DNA of 64,000 nt, from positions 186,001-250,000 of the forward strand of contig CALHVX010000020.1 in assembly GCA_938036875.1 (NCBI GenBank), written 5' to 3'. The number at the start of each line of letters is the position of its first letter. Positions within the stretch are counted from its first letter, which is position 1. The stretch is from an uncultured Pseudomonadales bacterium (GTDB taxonomy: Bacteria; Pseudomonadota; Gammaproteobacteria; Pseudomonadales; Azotimanducaceae). The notes under the pieces were generated by a model. That model saw only the letters and a list, made by a program, of their open reading frames with translations, had not been told where the DNA came from and searched no databases. Made by a program: the position numbers and the translations under genes. Shown here piece by piece: positions 55,393 through 63,716 of the stretch.

Positions 55393-55413
55393 GGCGACAG
55401 GCTATCTGTCGCC
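55393..55413 (-). terminator. Hairpin at the 3' end of the AIM24-family gene
   Basis: GGCGACAG-GCTAT-CTGTCGCC is a perfect 8-bp stem with a 5-base loop that spans the AIM24-family stop codon. On the minus strand ATTTCC follows, so it may be a weak terminator for that gene. Confidence 0.5.
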
Positions 55414-56184
55414 GAACAAATCGCCAAGACCACCAAGCACCGATCCTTCGCCTTTAGAGCCGCCAACGCTAGCGGCGCGCATCACGCGATTGGCTAACCT
55501 GGAGAAAGGTAGGCTCTGCAGGTAAACCGTACCAGTGCCGCGAAGTGTGGCCAAAAACATCCCCTCACCACCAAATACCATAGACTTTAGGTTACCTGCA
55601 CGTTCGATGTCGTAATCGATACCTGGGGTAAAGGCTGCAATGCAGCCGGTGTCGACCCGAAGGGTCTCGTTGTTTAGCTCGCGCTTAATCACCGTGCCTC
55701 CTACATGAACAAAGGCTTTGCCGTCACCTCTTAGCCGCTGCAAAATGAAGCCTTCGCCCCCAAAAAAACCGGCCCCTAAGCGTTTGTGGAATGCGATATC
55801 GATGGAGGTGCCAAAGGCGGCGCACAAGAAGGCATCTTTTTGGCAGATGAGCTCTTCGCCCATGGTTGCCATATCGATGGCGATAATTTTGCCTGGGTAG
55901 GGGGCGGCAAAAGCCACGCGGCGTTTCATGCTACCGCCGTTGCTGAAATGGGTCATAAAAATGGATTCACCGGTCAGCACCCGCTTGCCAGCGTTCATCA
56001 AGCTATCCAAGATGCCACTCTGTGGTTTCGAGCCGTCACCCATTTTGGTTTCAAAATTGATGCCGTCTTCCATGTAATTCATGGCGCCAGCTTCTGCGAT
56101 GACAACTTCATTAGGGTCTAGCTCGACCTCCACAATCTGCATGTCATCGCCGAATATCTCGTAATCTACTTCATGGCATCGCAT
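55402..56184 (-). CDS. AIM24/TIGR00266 family protein
   Basis: The 260-residue protein fits the AIM24 (TIGR00266) family: [25 protein letters not shown] start, a repeated beta-rich fold, and [24 protein letters not shown] and [22 protein letters not shown] in the core (in segments). The bacterial function is unknown; the yeast relative is mitochondrial. It has no signal peptide. It is convergent with nqrF and divergent from the HAD gene. Confidence 0.9.
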   Translation of the reverse strand: MRCHEVDYEIFGDDMQIVEVELDPNEVVIAEAGAMNYMEDGINFETKMGDGSKPQSGILDSLMNAGKRVLTGESIFMTHFSNGGSMKRRVAFAAPYPGKIIAIDMATMGEELICQKDAFLCAAFGTSIDIAFHKRLGAGFFGGEGFILQRLRGDGKAFVHVGGTVIKRELNNETLRVDTGCIAAFTPGIDYDIERAGNLKSMVFGGEGMFLATLRGTGTVYLQSLPFSRLANRVMRAASVGGSKGEGSVLGGLGDLFGDR

Positions 56185-56357
56185 AGTTTGCTCCTACTTA
56201 GGTTGATGGCTCAGTTTAGCGGTATTTCTTGGCATTTCTTAAGGTCAATCTTCTAGCTTCGTTGAACACTATTGGCAAATACTACGGATTTGGCCGCCTT
56301 ACCGCTGTCGCTTTGCCGACATATTGTGCGCGGGGCTTGGTCGCGTAAACTAACCCT

Positions 56358-56993
56358 ATGCCCAGCCCAGTTAACATAGTGTTTGATATAGGTAACGTCT
56401 TGCTGCGCTGGAATCCAGGGGCGTTGCTCAATGAGTTGGGGTTTAGCCAACAAGAGCAGGCCCATGCGCTTGCTAACATTGTGCACACACCAGAATGGTT
56501 AGCCTTAGATCGTGGTGACATAAGTCTCGATGAAGCGGTGGCGCAGTCAGCTCAGCGAGCGGGTCTGGGGCCGGATCGAGTGCGCGGTGTCTATCTAGGG
56601 GTTGGGCCTTCGCTGCAGCCGATGGAGGCTTTGGTGGAGCAGCTGAACCCGCTAGCAGCGGCTGGTCATTCCCTGTATGTGCTCTCGAATATGCCCGAGC
56701 AGACTTGGCAACACATCCAAGATAATCATAAATTCTTCAATATTTTCAATGGTTTGCTCCTATCATTTGAAGAAAATCTAATAAAGCCCGAGGCGGCGAT
56801 CTTCCAACGTCTACTAGCCCGATTTGATCTCGAAGCAGGCAGTACCCTGTTTATAGATGACCATCTACCAAACGTGTTGGCAGCCCAAGAACAAGGACTG
56901 GTGGCCGTGCATCTAGCGGATCCGGACAATCCGGACCTTTATCGTGATGATCTTCTCACCCAGGTTCATGCGCTTGCCCGGTCGATTATTTAG
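56358..56993 (+). CDS. HAD-superfamily hydrolase (YihX-like)
   Basis: The 211-residue protein has HAD motif I as FDIGNVLLRW, with a single Asp visible (DxGN form typical of YihX-type sugar phosphatases), motif II SN (VLSNMPEQT), motif III K in LIKPEAAIF and motif IV LFIDDHLPNV. The helical cap follows motif I. It is likely a sugar- or nucleotide-phosphate phosphatase. The next gene, an M48 peptidase, starts 11 bases later. Confidence 0.9.
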   Translation: MPSPVNIVFDIGNVLLRWNPGALLNELGFSQQEQAHALANIVHTPEWLALDRGDISLDEAVAQSAQRAGLGPDRVRGVYLGVGPSLQPMEALVEQLNPLAAAGHSLYVLSNMPEQTWQHIQDNHKFFNIFNGLLLSFEENLIKPEAAIFQRLLARFDLEAGSTLFIDDHLPNVLAAQEQGLVAVHLADPDNPDLYRDDLLTQVHALARSII

Positions 56994-57004
56994 GTTTTCC
57001 CGAG

Positions 57005-57973
57005 ATGACGTCTAGCTTTATGCAACCAAGGATCGAACCACTGCAACGTAGCAACCGCGTGCAATCAACCCTGATGGTGGCAGGTATGGTTCTAATCTTA
57101 GGCATCTGCGGCTTTGTGATGAGTGGTTGCGCTGGCCTGGCTGGCGCACTGGTGGTGGCAGTGATCATTTTGTTTAGCAGCGCGAGGGTCTCACCCCAAG
57201 TGGTGCTTCGGGGTTACAAGGCGGTACCGCTTGCCGCAGCACAAGCGCCGGGGCTGGTACAAGCCTTGGCCGCGCTTACTCGACGTGCTGGGCTGTCCAG
57301 CATGCCCAAGCTGTATTACGTGCCTTCTAAGATGTTGAACGCTTTTGCGGTAGGTCGTGGGGAGGAGGCCTCGATTGCGTTGACGGACGGTCTGCTCAGG
57401 CAGTTAAGCGAGCGCGAGATCATTGCTGTGTTGGCTCATGAACTCAGCCACATTCGGCACAACGACCTTTTTGTGATGGGGCTGGCCGATGCCTTTAGTC
57501 GGGTGACCACCTTGGTTGGCCAGGTGGGGCAGGTGATGGTGTTGTTGGCCATTCCTTCCCTGTTTATGGGTTACGCCTTTCCTTGGCTGCCTGCCTTGGT
57601 GCTGCTCGCGGCGCCTGCAGCCAATGCGCTGCTGCAACTGGCTTTATCCAGATCGCGGGAGCACGAAGCCGATTACGGAGCGGCGCAACTGACCGGTGAT
57701 CCCATCGGTTTGGCAATGGCATTGCAAAAAATTGAAGGGGTCCATGGTAACTGGTTTGAGAAGGTGCTGTTGCCAGGACGGCATGAAGCATCCCCCGCGC
57801 TGTTGCGTACGCATCCCAAAACACAAGATCGAGTGCAACGTTTACAGGCTTACGCCCAGCAGCAGTTCCCGCAAGCGGTGGCGACAAGCTTGCTCAGCCA
57901 ACAGCGGTTGATGGAGTTGCCAACGGGTACATTGCGTGAACCCCGCTGGCATCTCACTAGCTTCTGGTATTAG
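57005..57973 (+). CDS. M48-family membrane metallopeptidase (HtpX-like)
   Basis: The 322-residue protein has two N-terminal helices, the zinc site HELSHIRHND (HExxH), a further hydrophobic pair and SREHEADYGAA, which supplies the third zinc ligand Glu. HtpX-type enzymes degrade misfolded membrane proteins in the inner membrane. It is shorter at the end than the 290-residue E. coli HtpX plus a C-terminal extension of variable type. It follows the HAD gene by 11 bases. Confidence 0.9.
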   Translation: MTSSFMQPRIEPLQRSNRVQSTLMVAGMVLILGICGFVMSGCAGLAGALVVAVIILFSSARVSPQVVLRGYKAVPLAAAQAPGLVQALAALTRRAGLSSMPKLYYVPSKMLNAFAVGRGEEASIALTDGLLRQLSEREIIAVLAHELSHIRHNDLFVMGLADAFSRVTTLVGQVGQVMVLLAIPSLFMGYAFPWLPALVLLAAPAANALLQLALSRSREHEADYGAAQLTGDPIGLAMALQKIEGVHGNWFEKVLLPGRHEASPALLRTHPKTQDRVQRLQAYAQQQFPQAVATSLLSQQRLMELPTGTLREPRWHLTSFWY

Positions 57974-57995
57974 CAAGCGCTGCTAAGTCGTGGTG

Positions 57996-59159
57996 CTAGA
58001 CGCGCTCGATGATGGTACCTGTACCCAAGCCGCCACCACAGCACATGGCAATCAGTCCGTATTTACCACCGGTGCGCTCCAGCTCGTGTAGTGCCGTGGT
58101 AATCAACCGCGCACCGGTAGAACCCGTCGGGTGGCCTAAGGCGATAGCGCCGCCATTGGGATTGACCTTGTCCGGGTTTGCATTGACCGCTTTTTGCCAC
58201 GCCAAAACCACGGAAGCAAAGGCTTCGTTAATTTCAAACACATCCACATCGTCGATACCTAGGCCCGCTTGATCTAGTACTTTTTTTGTTGCTGGGATTG
58301 GTCCTTTAAGCATGGTCACCGGATCCACACCAACCAGTGTGGTTGCCACTATTTTCGCTCGCGGCGTGAGGTTGTACTTTTTGCACGCCGCTGCGCTTGC
58401 CAAGATAACGGCGGCGGCGCCGTCAGAGACTTGTGAGCTTGAGCCGGCGGTGTGTATGTCTTGCCCGGGCACTGGTTGAAGCGACCCTAAGGCCTCCATG
58501 GTGGTCGCGCGTAAACCTTCATCCCGGTCCACCACTTGAGTTTTACCCGTTGGTTTACCTTCTTTGTCGACGCTGGGTGCGGTGATAGGCACTATCTCGC
58601 GCTCGAAGCGGTTCTCTTCCCAGGCGCGTGCGGCGTTGGCTTGGCTTTTCAGCCCAAACGCATCCGTGTCGGCGCGAGTGATTTGATATTCCTCGGCGAT
58701 CATCGCAGCGCCTTGGAATTGGCTGGTAGGTTGGTAGTGCGACATATAGGACTCGCCCATAGGGACACCGCCCGCCATGTTCGAACCGAGAGGAACGCGT
58801 GACATCATCTCTACGCCGCAACTCATCACAATCTCCTCCATACCGCTGGCCACCATGGCGGCGCCGAGGGAGGTTGCTTGTTGGCTGGAGCCGCATTGGG
58901 AATCCACGGTGGTGGAGGCCACTTCTTCGGGATGCCCACCAGACAACCAGGCAATACGTGCAATGTTGAAAGACTGCTCATTGATTTGCGATACGCAGCC
59001 GCCGATCAACTGACCAACATTTGCAGCATCTAGGTTACAACGTTCCATGGCGGCGGTTTGCACTGCGCCGAGTAGGTCAGCTGGCATAAGCCCGGCTAAA
59101 CCTTTGCCGCGTTTACCGATGGCGCTGCGCACCGCGGATACAATATAGACGTCTTCCAT
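57996..59159 (-). CDS. Acetyl-CoA C-acyltransferase (thiolase)
   Basis: The 387-residue protein has the thiolase acyl-accepting Cys89 in DSQCGSSQQA, GHPTGSTGAR with the catalytic His, and the second Cys in MCCGGGLGTGTII. Such enzymes cleave 3-ketoacyl-CoA in beta-oxidation or condense acetyl-CoA; which way cannot be told. It starts 44 bases after the end of the GrdB-like selenoprotein gene on the same strand, with AAGGAA before the ATG, so co-transcription is possible. Confidence 0.93.
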   Translation of the reverse strand: MEDVYIVSAVRSAIGKRGKGLAGLMPADLLGAVQTAAMERCNLDAANVGQLIGGCVSQINEQSFNIARIAWLSGGHPEEVASTTVDSQCGSSQQATSLGAAMVASGMEEIVMSCGVEMMSRVPLGSNMAGGVPMGESYMSHYQPTSQFQGAAMIAEEYQITRADTDAFGLKSQANAARAWEENRFEREIVPITAPSVDKEGKPTGKTQVVDRDEGLRATTMEALGSLQPVPGQDIHTAGSSSQVSDGAAAVILASAAACKKYNLTPRAKIVATTLVGVDPVTMLKGPIPATKKVLDQAGLGIDDVDVFEINEAFASVVLAWQKAVNANPDKVNPNGGAIALGHPTGSTGARLITTALHELERTGGKYGLIAMCCGGGLGTGTIIERV

Positions 59160-59203
59160 AGGGGTTCCTTAAGGTTTGTTAATAAATGGGTGGTTAAAAA
59201 AAA

Positions 59204-60157
59204 TTAGTTTTGCTCGTTACTAAGCCAAAGGCAACTGCTGCACTCACTAGGATCAACCGCAGCCTGAGCATCCGCTTCACTTTGGTACTGCGGGGTGGCG
59301 TGGCGTTCCACTCGGTCGTCTGCGTGGCTAGCCTCGTCTTCTGCCATGTGTTTGGGGGCAGGGCGCATCACCCGATCTTTCCAGGAATCATCAGCCTGCC
59401 AAACCTCTTCAAGGTCAACAAAGGAGCCTGGAGTTTGGCTAGCCTCCAACGCTTGCAGCGTTTTCAGCATGATGCGCCTTTGCCCAGCGCTGTCGTTTGG
59501 TTTGCCAGCGGTATGTCCCAAGGGGTAATCAATATAGACGGCCCTTGGTGGGTTAACCGCAGCGGTTATTGAATAGGCGCTACTTAAGCTCACGGTTGCA
59601 ATCCCTCGTGCTTCTACTTCGCGTGCAATCAGTCCAACGGACTGGTGGCAAACAGGTCAGACCGGCACCATCACAGCAACGTCTACTTCATCTTGTTGCA
59701 ATCGGTCTGCAATGGCCGGGGCCAAAATTTCGCGCACACGCCTCGATGAATAGATGCCACCCATAAAGGTGTAGGCGTTGGCGCTCACCTCGCCAATCAA
59801 GCTCACGCGTTCAAGCTCGCACAACGTGCGCAGCGGAAAAACACAGCCGGGATCCTGGCGCGAAGCGGTGAGGTCGTAAGCGAAGTGGGTAGTGCGTAGC
59901 GCTGTGTTAGGCGTGTCGCGGTCAATGAGTCGAACGCTTAGATCGTCTTTGAAGTGAAAAGCCACTTGGCCTTGCGCGTAAATACCACCAGAGGCGACCA
60001 ACGCGCATTTAGACTCGCTCAGCGGTTTGCGCAGTGGGCTGAATGGCGGTGGCGTATCGCTGTGGACCCAGGCGTAAGGGGGATAGCCCAAGGCCGAGTA
60101 TTGATCTTTAGTCCGCTCGATGTAGTCGACGGGTGGACGGTGCTTGGTCTGATTCAT
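59204..60157 (-). CDS. GRDB-family reductase-like protein, predicted selenoprotein with in-frame UGA
   Basis: Two frames, 59657-60157 and the downstream part to 59204, are in the same phase and separated only by TGA at 59657-59659. Read through, the product is 317 residues with the junction VPV-U-PVCHQS, a UxxC redox motif, where Cys-containing relatives have CPVCHQS. The upstream part (AYTFMGGIYSSRRV) and downstream part (GLIAREVEARGIATVSL, DYPLGHTAGKP) look like the glycine/sarcosine/betaine reductase B family. The C-terminus has a CSSC pair. A hairpin follows the UGA at SECIS spacing. Alternatives: a recent nonsense mutation or a TGT-to-TGA sequencing error. The enzyme's substrate is unknown. 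Confidence 0.82.
59630..59644 (-). promoter_or_regulatory. Candidate bacterial SECIS element
   Basis: In the mRNA, CAGUCC-GUU-GGACUG forms a perfect 6-bp stem with a triloop that starts with G. The stem begins 12 bases after the UGA, the loop 18 bases after it. The bacterial SECIS model expects an apical loop with an early G about 16-37 bases downstream, so this fits. It is small, and the lower stem is weak. Confidence 0.6.
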
Positions 60158-60223
60158 GCCCCATGCTTACGCAAACGTCCGGCCTGTGCAATCAAGACTT
60201 GCTAATATTCCAATTAGGGTTAA

Positions 60224-60245
60224 TAATTAACTATATTGTTAATTA
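60224..60245. promoter_or_regulatory. Perfect 8-base inverted repeat, likely ArsR operator
   Basis: TAATTAAC (60224-60231) and GTTAATTA (60238-60245) are perfect arms with a 6-base spacer, in the gap between the divergent GrdB-like gene (starts 60157) and the ArsR gene (starts 60260). Size and AT-rich symmetry fit an ArsR-family dimer. It ends 14 bases before the arsR-like ATG. Confidence 0.7.
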
Positions 60246-60259
60246 AATACAACGTTGTT

Positions 60260-60622
60260 ATGGCAGATCAAGCTCTTAGTCCGACCGCAGATCTCGACAG
60301 AACGCTAGCTGCGTTGGCGGACCCCACGCGCCGTCAGATTGTGCATTTGCTTGCAACGGGCCCTCGATCAGCGGGTGCTTTAGGCCAAGAGTTTACGCTC
60401 AGTGCGCCTGCGATCAGCCGGCACCTTAAAGTGTTAAGGCAAATCGGCCTTGTCAGTGCGGTCACCGACACCCAGGACAACCGGGTGCGAGTCTATCAAC
60501 TGCAACCCCAGCCGCTAACGGAGCTGGCGCAATGGTTGGAGCAATTGCAGGGCGAATGGCAAGAGCAACTGCAAGCCTTTGCTGAGCACGTTGAGGCGGT
60601 TTCTGGAGCCCGCGCCCAATGA
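60260..60622 (+). CDS. ArsR-family transcriptional regulator
   Basis: The 120-residue protein has the winged-helix ArsR fold: LAALADPTRRQIVHLLATGP, then FTLSAPAISRHLKVLRQIGLV as the recognition helix and wing. Metal-binding cysteines of ArsR/SmtB are absent, so it senses something else; the neighbours suggest a small organic molecule. ATG 60260 is preferred over TTG 60236, which lies inside the inverted repeat. It overlaps the next gene by 4 bases (ATGA). Confidence 0.92.
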   Translation: MADQALSPTADLDRTLAALADPTRRQIVHLLATGPRSAGALGQEFTLSAPAISRHLKVLRQIGLVSAVTDTQDNRVRVYQLQPQPLTELAQWLEQLQGEWQEQLQAFAEHVEAVSGARAQ

Positions 60623-61089
60623 ATACCGATGAATTGAACGTCAGCATCGCAGTAGCGGCGAGCCCGGCTCAGGCGTTTCGGATATTCACCGAAGAGATCG
60701 ATCTTTGGTGGCGGCGCGGTCCGGTGTATCGCACGGGCAAGCAGAACAGCCTGCGGCTTGAGCCTATGGTCGGAGGGCGGTTTTTAGATGTGGCTGGCCA
60801 ATCTGGGAGGGTCCGTGAAATTGGCCGAGTTCAGGTTTGGGCACCAGGTGAACGCTTGCTGCTGGAGTGGCGCGGCAGCAATTTTACTAAGGATGAGATC
60901 ACCTACATCGAGGTGACCTTTGCCCAAGAGTCCACGGGTACGCGTGTTGCTGTGCGTCACTTTGGCTGGGATGCATTGCCGGCCGATCACCCGGTTCGTC
61001 ATGACCAGCAAGGGGCTGCTTTTGTTCGCTTTCAAAGTCGTTGGTGGGCTGACTTGCTCACGGCGCTACAAACCTACACCTCAACTTAA
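60619..61089 (+). CDS. SRPBCC (AHSA1/START-like) domain protein
   Basis: The 156-residue protein is a SRPBCC-fold ligand-binding protein: ASPAQAFRIFTEEIDLWW near the start, GGRFLDV, WAPGERLLLEWRG, and HFGWDALPADHPVRHD at the end. Such genes often pair with ArsR regulators, as here. Ligand unknown. It overlaps the arsR-like gene as ATGA and is followed after 10 bases by the VOC gene. Confidence 0.88.
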   Translation: MNTDELNVSIAVAASPAQAFRIFTEEIDLWWRRGPVYRTGKQNSLRLEPMVGGRFLDVAGQSGRVREIGRVQVWAPGERLLLEWRGSNFTKDEITYIEVTFAQESTGTRVAVRHFGWDALPADHPVRHDQQGAAFVRFQSRWWADLLTALQTYTST

Positions 61090-61099
61090 GGAGATAAAC

Positions 61100-61549
61100 A
61101 TGTCACTTGCCCCCTATATTTGCGTCAAAGGCGCTGTTGCTGCCATTGAGTACTATCAACAAGCGTTTGGCGCTAAAGAGATTGGCGCACGAGTGATGGA
61201 CCCCGAAGGTCGGGTTGGTCATTCAACCCTAGAGATTGCTGGGGTAAGCCTGCATCTGTCTGATGAGCATCCGGAAATTGGTGTCTTAAGTCCGGTGACC
61301 CTGGGGGGCTGTCCAATTGGCTTTACTTTATCTGTTGCAGATACCGATGCGGCGTATGCATTGGCGGTCAAAGCCGGGGGTAGCGGACTTAGCGCGCCAG
61401 AAGATCAATTTTACGGTGCCCGTAGTGCCACCGTTGAGGACCCCTTTGGTATACGCTGGTTTCTGCAAACGCAGCTCGAAGAGGTGAGTGATGCGGATAT
61501 GCAAGCGAGGGTGGGCGAGACCTATACCATAGTGTCGCCCACCGGTTAA
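61100..61549 (+). CDS. VOC (glyoxalase/PhnB-like) family protein
   Basis: The 149-residue protein has the vicinal oxygen chelate fold of PhnB/YdcJ-like proteins: APYICVKGAVAAIEYYQQAFGA start, then HSTLEIAGVSLHLSDE and DPFGIRWFLQTQ. Metal ligands are not obvious. The ATG 61100 follows AAGGAGAT and is much better than the frame start 60920 within the SRPBCC gene. Role may be in modifying or binding the compound handled by this operon. Confidence 0.88.
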   Translation: MSLAPYICVKGAVAAIEYYQQAFGAKEIGARVMDPEGRVGHSTLEIAGVSLHLSDEHPEIGVLSPVTLGGCPIGFTLSVADTDAAYALAVKAGGSGLSAPEDQFYGARSATVEDPFGIRWFLQTQLEEVSDADMQARVGETYTIVSPTG

Positions 61550-61563
61550 AAGAAGCGGACGTT

Positions 61564-62793
61564 ATGCAAAGCAAACACAGCTTAGTCTTCATCTTTATCA
61601 CCGTGCTTATCGACATGATCGGCTTTGGCATCATCATGCCAGTGATGCCGGTGCTTATGATGGAGATCACGGGAGAAGCGCTTAGCGGTGCGGCAGATTG
61701 GGGCGGCTGGCTCATGTTTGTCTATGCGCTGCTGCAGTTTGTCTTTGCGCCTATCCTCGGCAATTTAAGTGATCGCTATGGTCGTCGTCCAGTGCTGTTG
61801 CTGTCGCTGTTCACCTATGCGATCAACTACGTGATCATGGGGTTTGCTACTTCGCTGTGGTTGCTGTTTGTGGGTCGTGTGTTGACTGGTATGTCCGGGG
61901 CTACGTTTTCGGTAGCCAACGCGGTGATCGCTGACTCAAGCCCGCCAGAAAAACGCGCGCAAAACTTTGGTTTGCTCGGTATGGCGCTTGGTCTTGGGTT
62001 TATTTTTGGCCCTGTGTTGGGTGGTATGTTAGGTGAGATCGGGCCTCGTGCTCCGTTTTTTGCGGCAGCCGGTCTGGCAACCCTAAACGTGATCTACGGT
62101 TACTTTGTGCTGCCAGAAACCTTACCGGCGGACCAGCGTCGGTCTTTTGATATCAAACGCGCGAATCCGGTTGGAGCGCTGTTGCGGATTCGCCAATACC
62201 CGCTGTTTATGGGCCTTGCGCTCACCATCCTGCTCTATCAAATCGGTCATCATGCCTATCCGTCAACCTGGTCATTCTTCACGATGGAGAAGTTTGACTG
62301 GAGTCAAGCTGAGGTCGGCTATTCCTTGGGTTTTGTGGGTCTGCTGATGGCCATAGTGCAGGGTGGTTTGATTCGCTGGATCATTCCGCGACTCGGCTCG
62401 GTGCGCGCGGCCTTGTTGGGGTTTGTTGCTGCTGCCTTGTCCTACCTAGGTATCTCTTTTGCCGGATCTGGCTTGGAGCTCTATCTTTGGTGTGTGCCAA
62501 GCGCGTTGGCCGGTTTGGTGATGCCGGCAATCCAGGCGTTGATGGCAAACGAAGTGCCACAAAATGAGCAGGGTGAGTTGCAAGGCATCATCGCTAGCTT
62601 GGGCAGTGTTGGAGCCATCATCGGTCCTGTGCTCATGACGCAACTCTTCGGTCACTACTCCGCAGTAGGGGCGGATTGGTATTTTCCTGGAGCGCCTTTC
62701 TTGATGGCTGCGCTGTTGACGCTGTTGGCCATAGCGACCTTCTTACGCGGGGTTCGAACCGTTAGCAATCCTGCCTCTAGGGTTGCCTCTTAG
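61564..62793 (+). CDS. MFS transporter (drug/tetracycline-efflux type)
   Basis: The 409-residue protein has 12 predicted helices, with motif A GNLSDRYGRRPVLL between helices 2 and 3 and GPVLGGMLGEIG (motif C, drug:H+ antiporter) in helix 5. It resembles TetA-like efflux pumps of the TCR1 type. It is the last gene of the ArsR operon, 14 bases after the VOC gene. The substrate is probably the effector of the ArsR-type regulator, but that is inference. Confidence 0.9.
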   Translation: MQSKHSLVFIFITVLIDMIGFGIIMPVMPVLMMEITGEALSGAADWGGWLMFVYALLQFVFAPILGNLSDRYGRRPVLLLSLFTYAINYVIMGFATSLWLLFVGRVLTGMSGATFSVANAVIADSSPPEKRAQNFGLLGMALGLGFIFGPVLGGMLGEIGPRAPFFAAAGLATLNVIYGYFVLPETLPADQRRSFDIKRANPVGALLRIRQYPLFMGLALTILLYQIGHHAYPSTWSFFTMEKFDWSQAEVGYSLGFVGLLMAIVQGGLIRWIIPRLGSVRAALLGFVAAALSYLGISFAGSGLELYLWCVPSALAGLVMPAIQALMANEVPQNEQGELQGIIASLGSVGAIIGPVLMTQLFGHYSAVGADWYFPGAPFLMAALLTLLAIATFLRGVRTVSNPASRVAS

Positions 62794-62833
62794 CTGGTTG
62801 TTTTCGCTGTTTATTTACTAGGGGTGGGTACGC

Positions 62834-62864
62834 CAGTATTGTTGACCGCCAAGTAACAGTACTG
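62834..62864. promoter_or_regulatory. Near-perfect inverted repeat upstream of enoyl-CoA hydratase
   Basis: CAGTATTGTT (62834-62843) and AACAGTACTG (62855-62864) match at 9 of 10 positions with an 11-base spacer. It is 28 bases before the ATG, a place where a repressor would block transcription or translation. The regulator is unknown. Confidence 0.55.
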
Positions 62865-62891
62865 ACTTAGTAACCACCTCCTGGAGGGATC

Positions 62892-63677
62892 ATGACTGCT
62901 AGCGCTATTACCTACACCGAAGTAGACCATGTTGGCGTGTTAACGCTGAATCGGCCTGAAGCAATGAACTCACTAAACTATCAAGCTTATCTAGAGATCG
63001 AGGACACTGTGCGTGCTTGTACTGCGCGCGCATTGATCATAACCGGTAACGGACGCTGCTTCTGCGCTGGCGATGACGTCAAGCAAATCCTGGGTAGCAG
63101 TGACGGTGCACCCGCTGAGTTTATCGAGCGCAGCAAACGCAGTGGTGGCTTAACGCCCGCGGCGGATGCGCTGCTACACACAGATATCCCTGTGATTGCG
63201 GCGGTTAACGGCGCGGCTGTTGGTTGGGGTATGGAGTTGGCGTTGATGGCGGACATTCGTATCGCCTCCGTTAACGCAAAATTTGCTGAGCTCTTTGTGG
63301 TGCGTGGTCTCTGTTGCGATGCGCCGGGGTTAGGTCGCTTGGCAGCACTCGTTGGGCGTGAACGCGCTGCCGAGTTGCTGTTTACCGGTGACATCATCTC
63401 TGCTCAAGAAGCCCTTGATATGCAATTGGTATCCCGTTTGGTTGAACATGAAGCGCTGCTTCCCACTGCACAGACCTTGGCGAAAAAAATCGCCGCCAAC
63501 CCGCCTCTTGCGGTCCAGGCTTTAAAGGCTGGATTGCGGCGCACCCTAGATCCGGATTGGCGAGATACGGGTCGATGGGCCAGCGACCAAATTAAGCGCC
63601 TACGCACCACCGAAGATTCCGTTGAAGGGGTGCAAGCATTTCTAGAAAAACGCAATCCGGTCTATGTCGGCCGATAG
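62892..63677 (+). CDS. Enoyl-CoA hydratase/isomerase family protein
   Basis: The 261-residue protein has the crotonase fold: GDDVKQIL and VNGAAVGWGMELALMADIRIAS, the latter with the oxyanion glycines. The two catalytic Glu positions of hydratases are at LFVVRGLCCDAPG, where the usual E is replaced, so it may be an isomerase or other crotonase rather than a hydratase. GGAGGG is 5 bases before the ATG. It is followed after 39 bases by the MaoC-like gene, probably one operon. Confidence 0.88.
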   Translation: MTASAITYTEVDHVGVLTLNRPEAMNSLNYQAYLEIEDTVRACTARALIITGNGRCFCAGDDVKQILGSSDGAPAEFIERSKRSGGLTPAADALLHTDIPVIAAVNGAAVGWGMELALMADIRIASVNAKFAELFVVRGLCCDAPGLGRLAALVGRERAAELLFTGDIISAQEALDMQLVSRLVEHEALLPTAQTLAKKIAANPPLAVQALKAGLRRTLDPDWRDTGRWASDQIKRLRTTEDSVEGVQAFLEKRNPVYVGR

Positions 63678-63716
63678 CGCCAAACTCATCACTCAATAAG
63701 CTAGGAAACACAGATT

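Noticed and set aside
59204-59593. Independent 129-residue gene starting at GTG 59593
   Set aside because: Its first residues continue a conserved segment that begins at the upstream TGA; it is the second half of the read-through gene.
59954-60205. Plus-strand frame opposite the GrdB-like gene
   Set aside because: It is a shadow of a well-supported gene and has no recognisable sequence.
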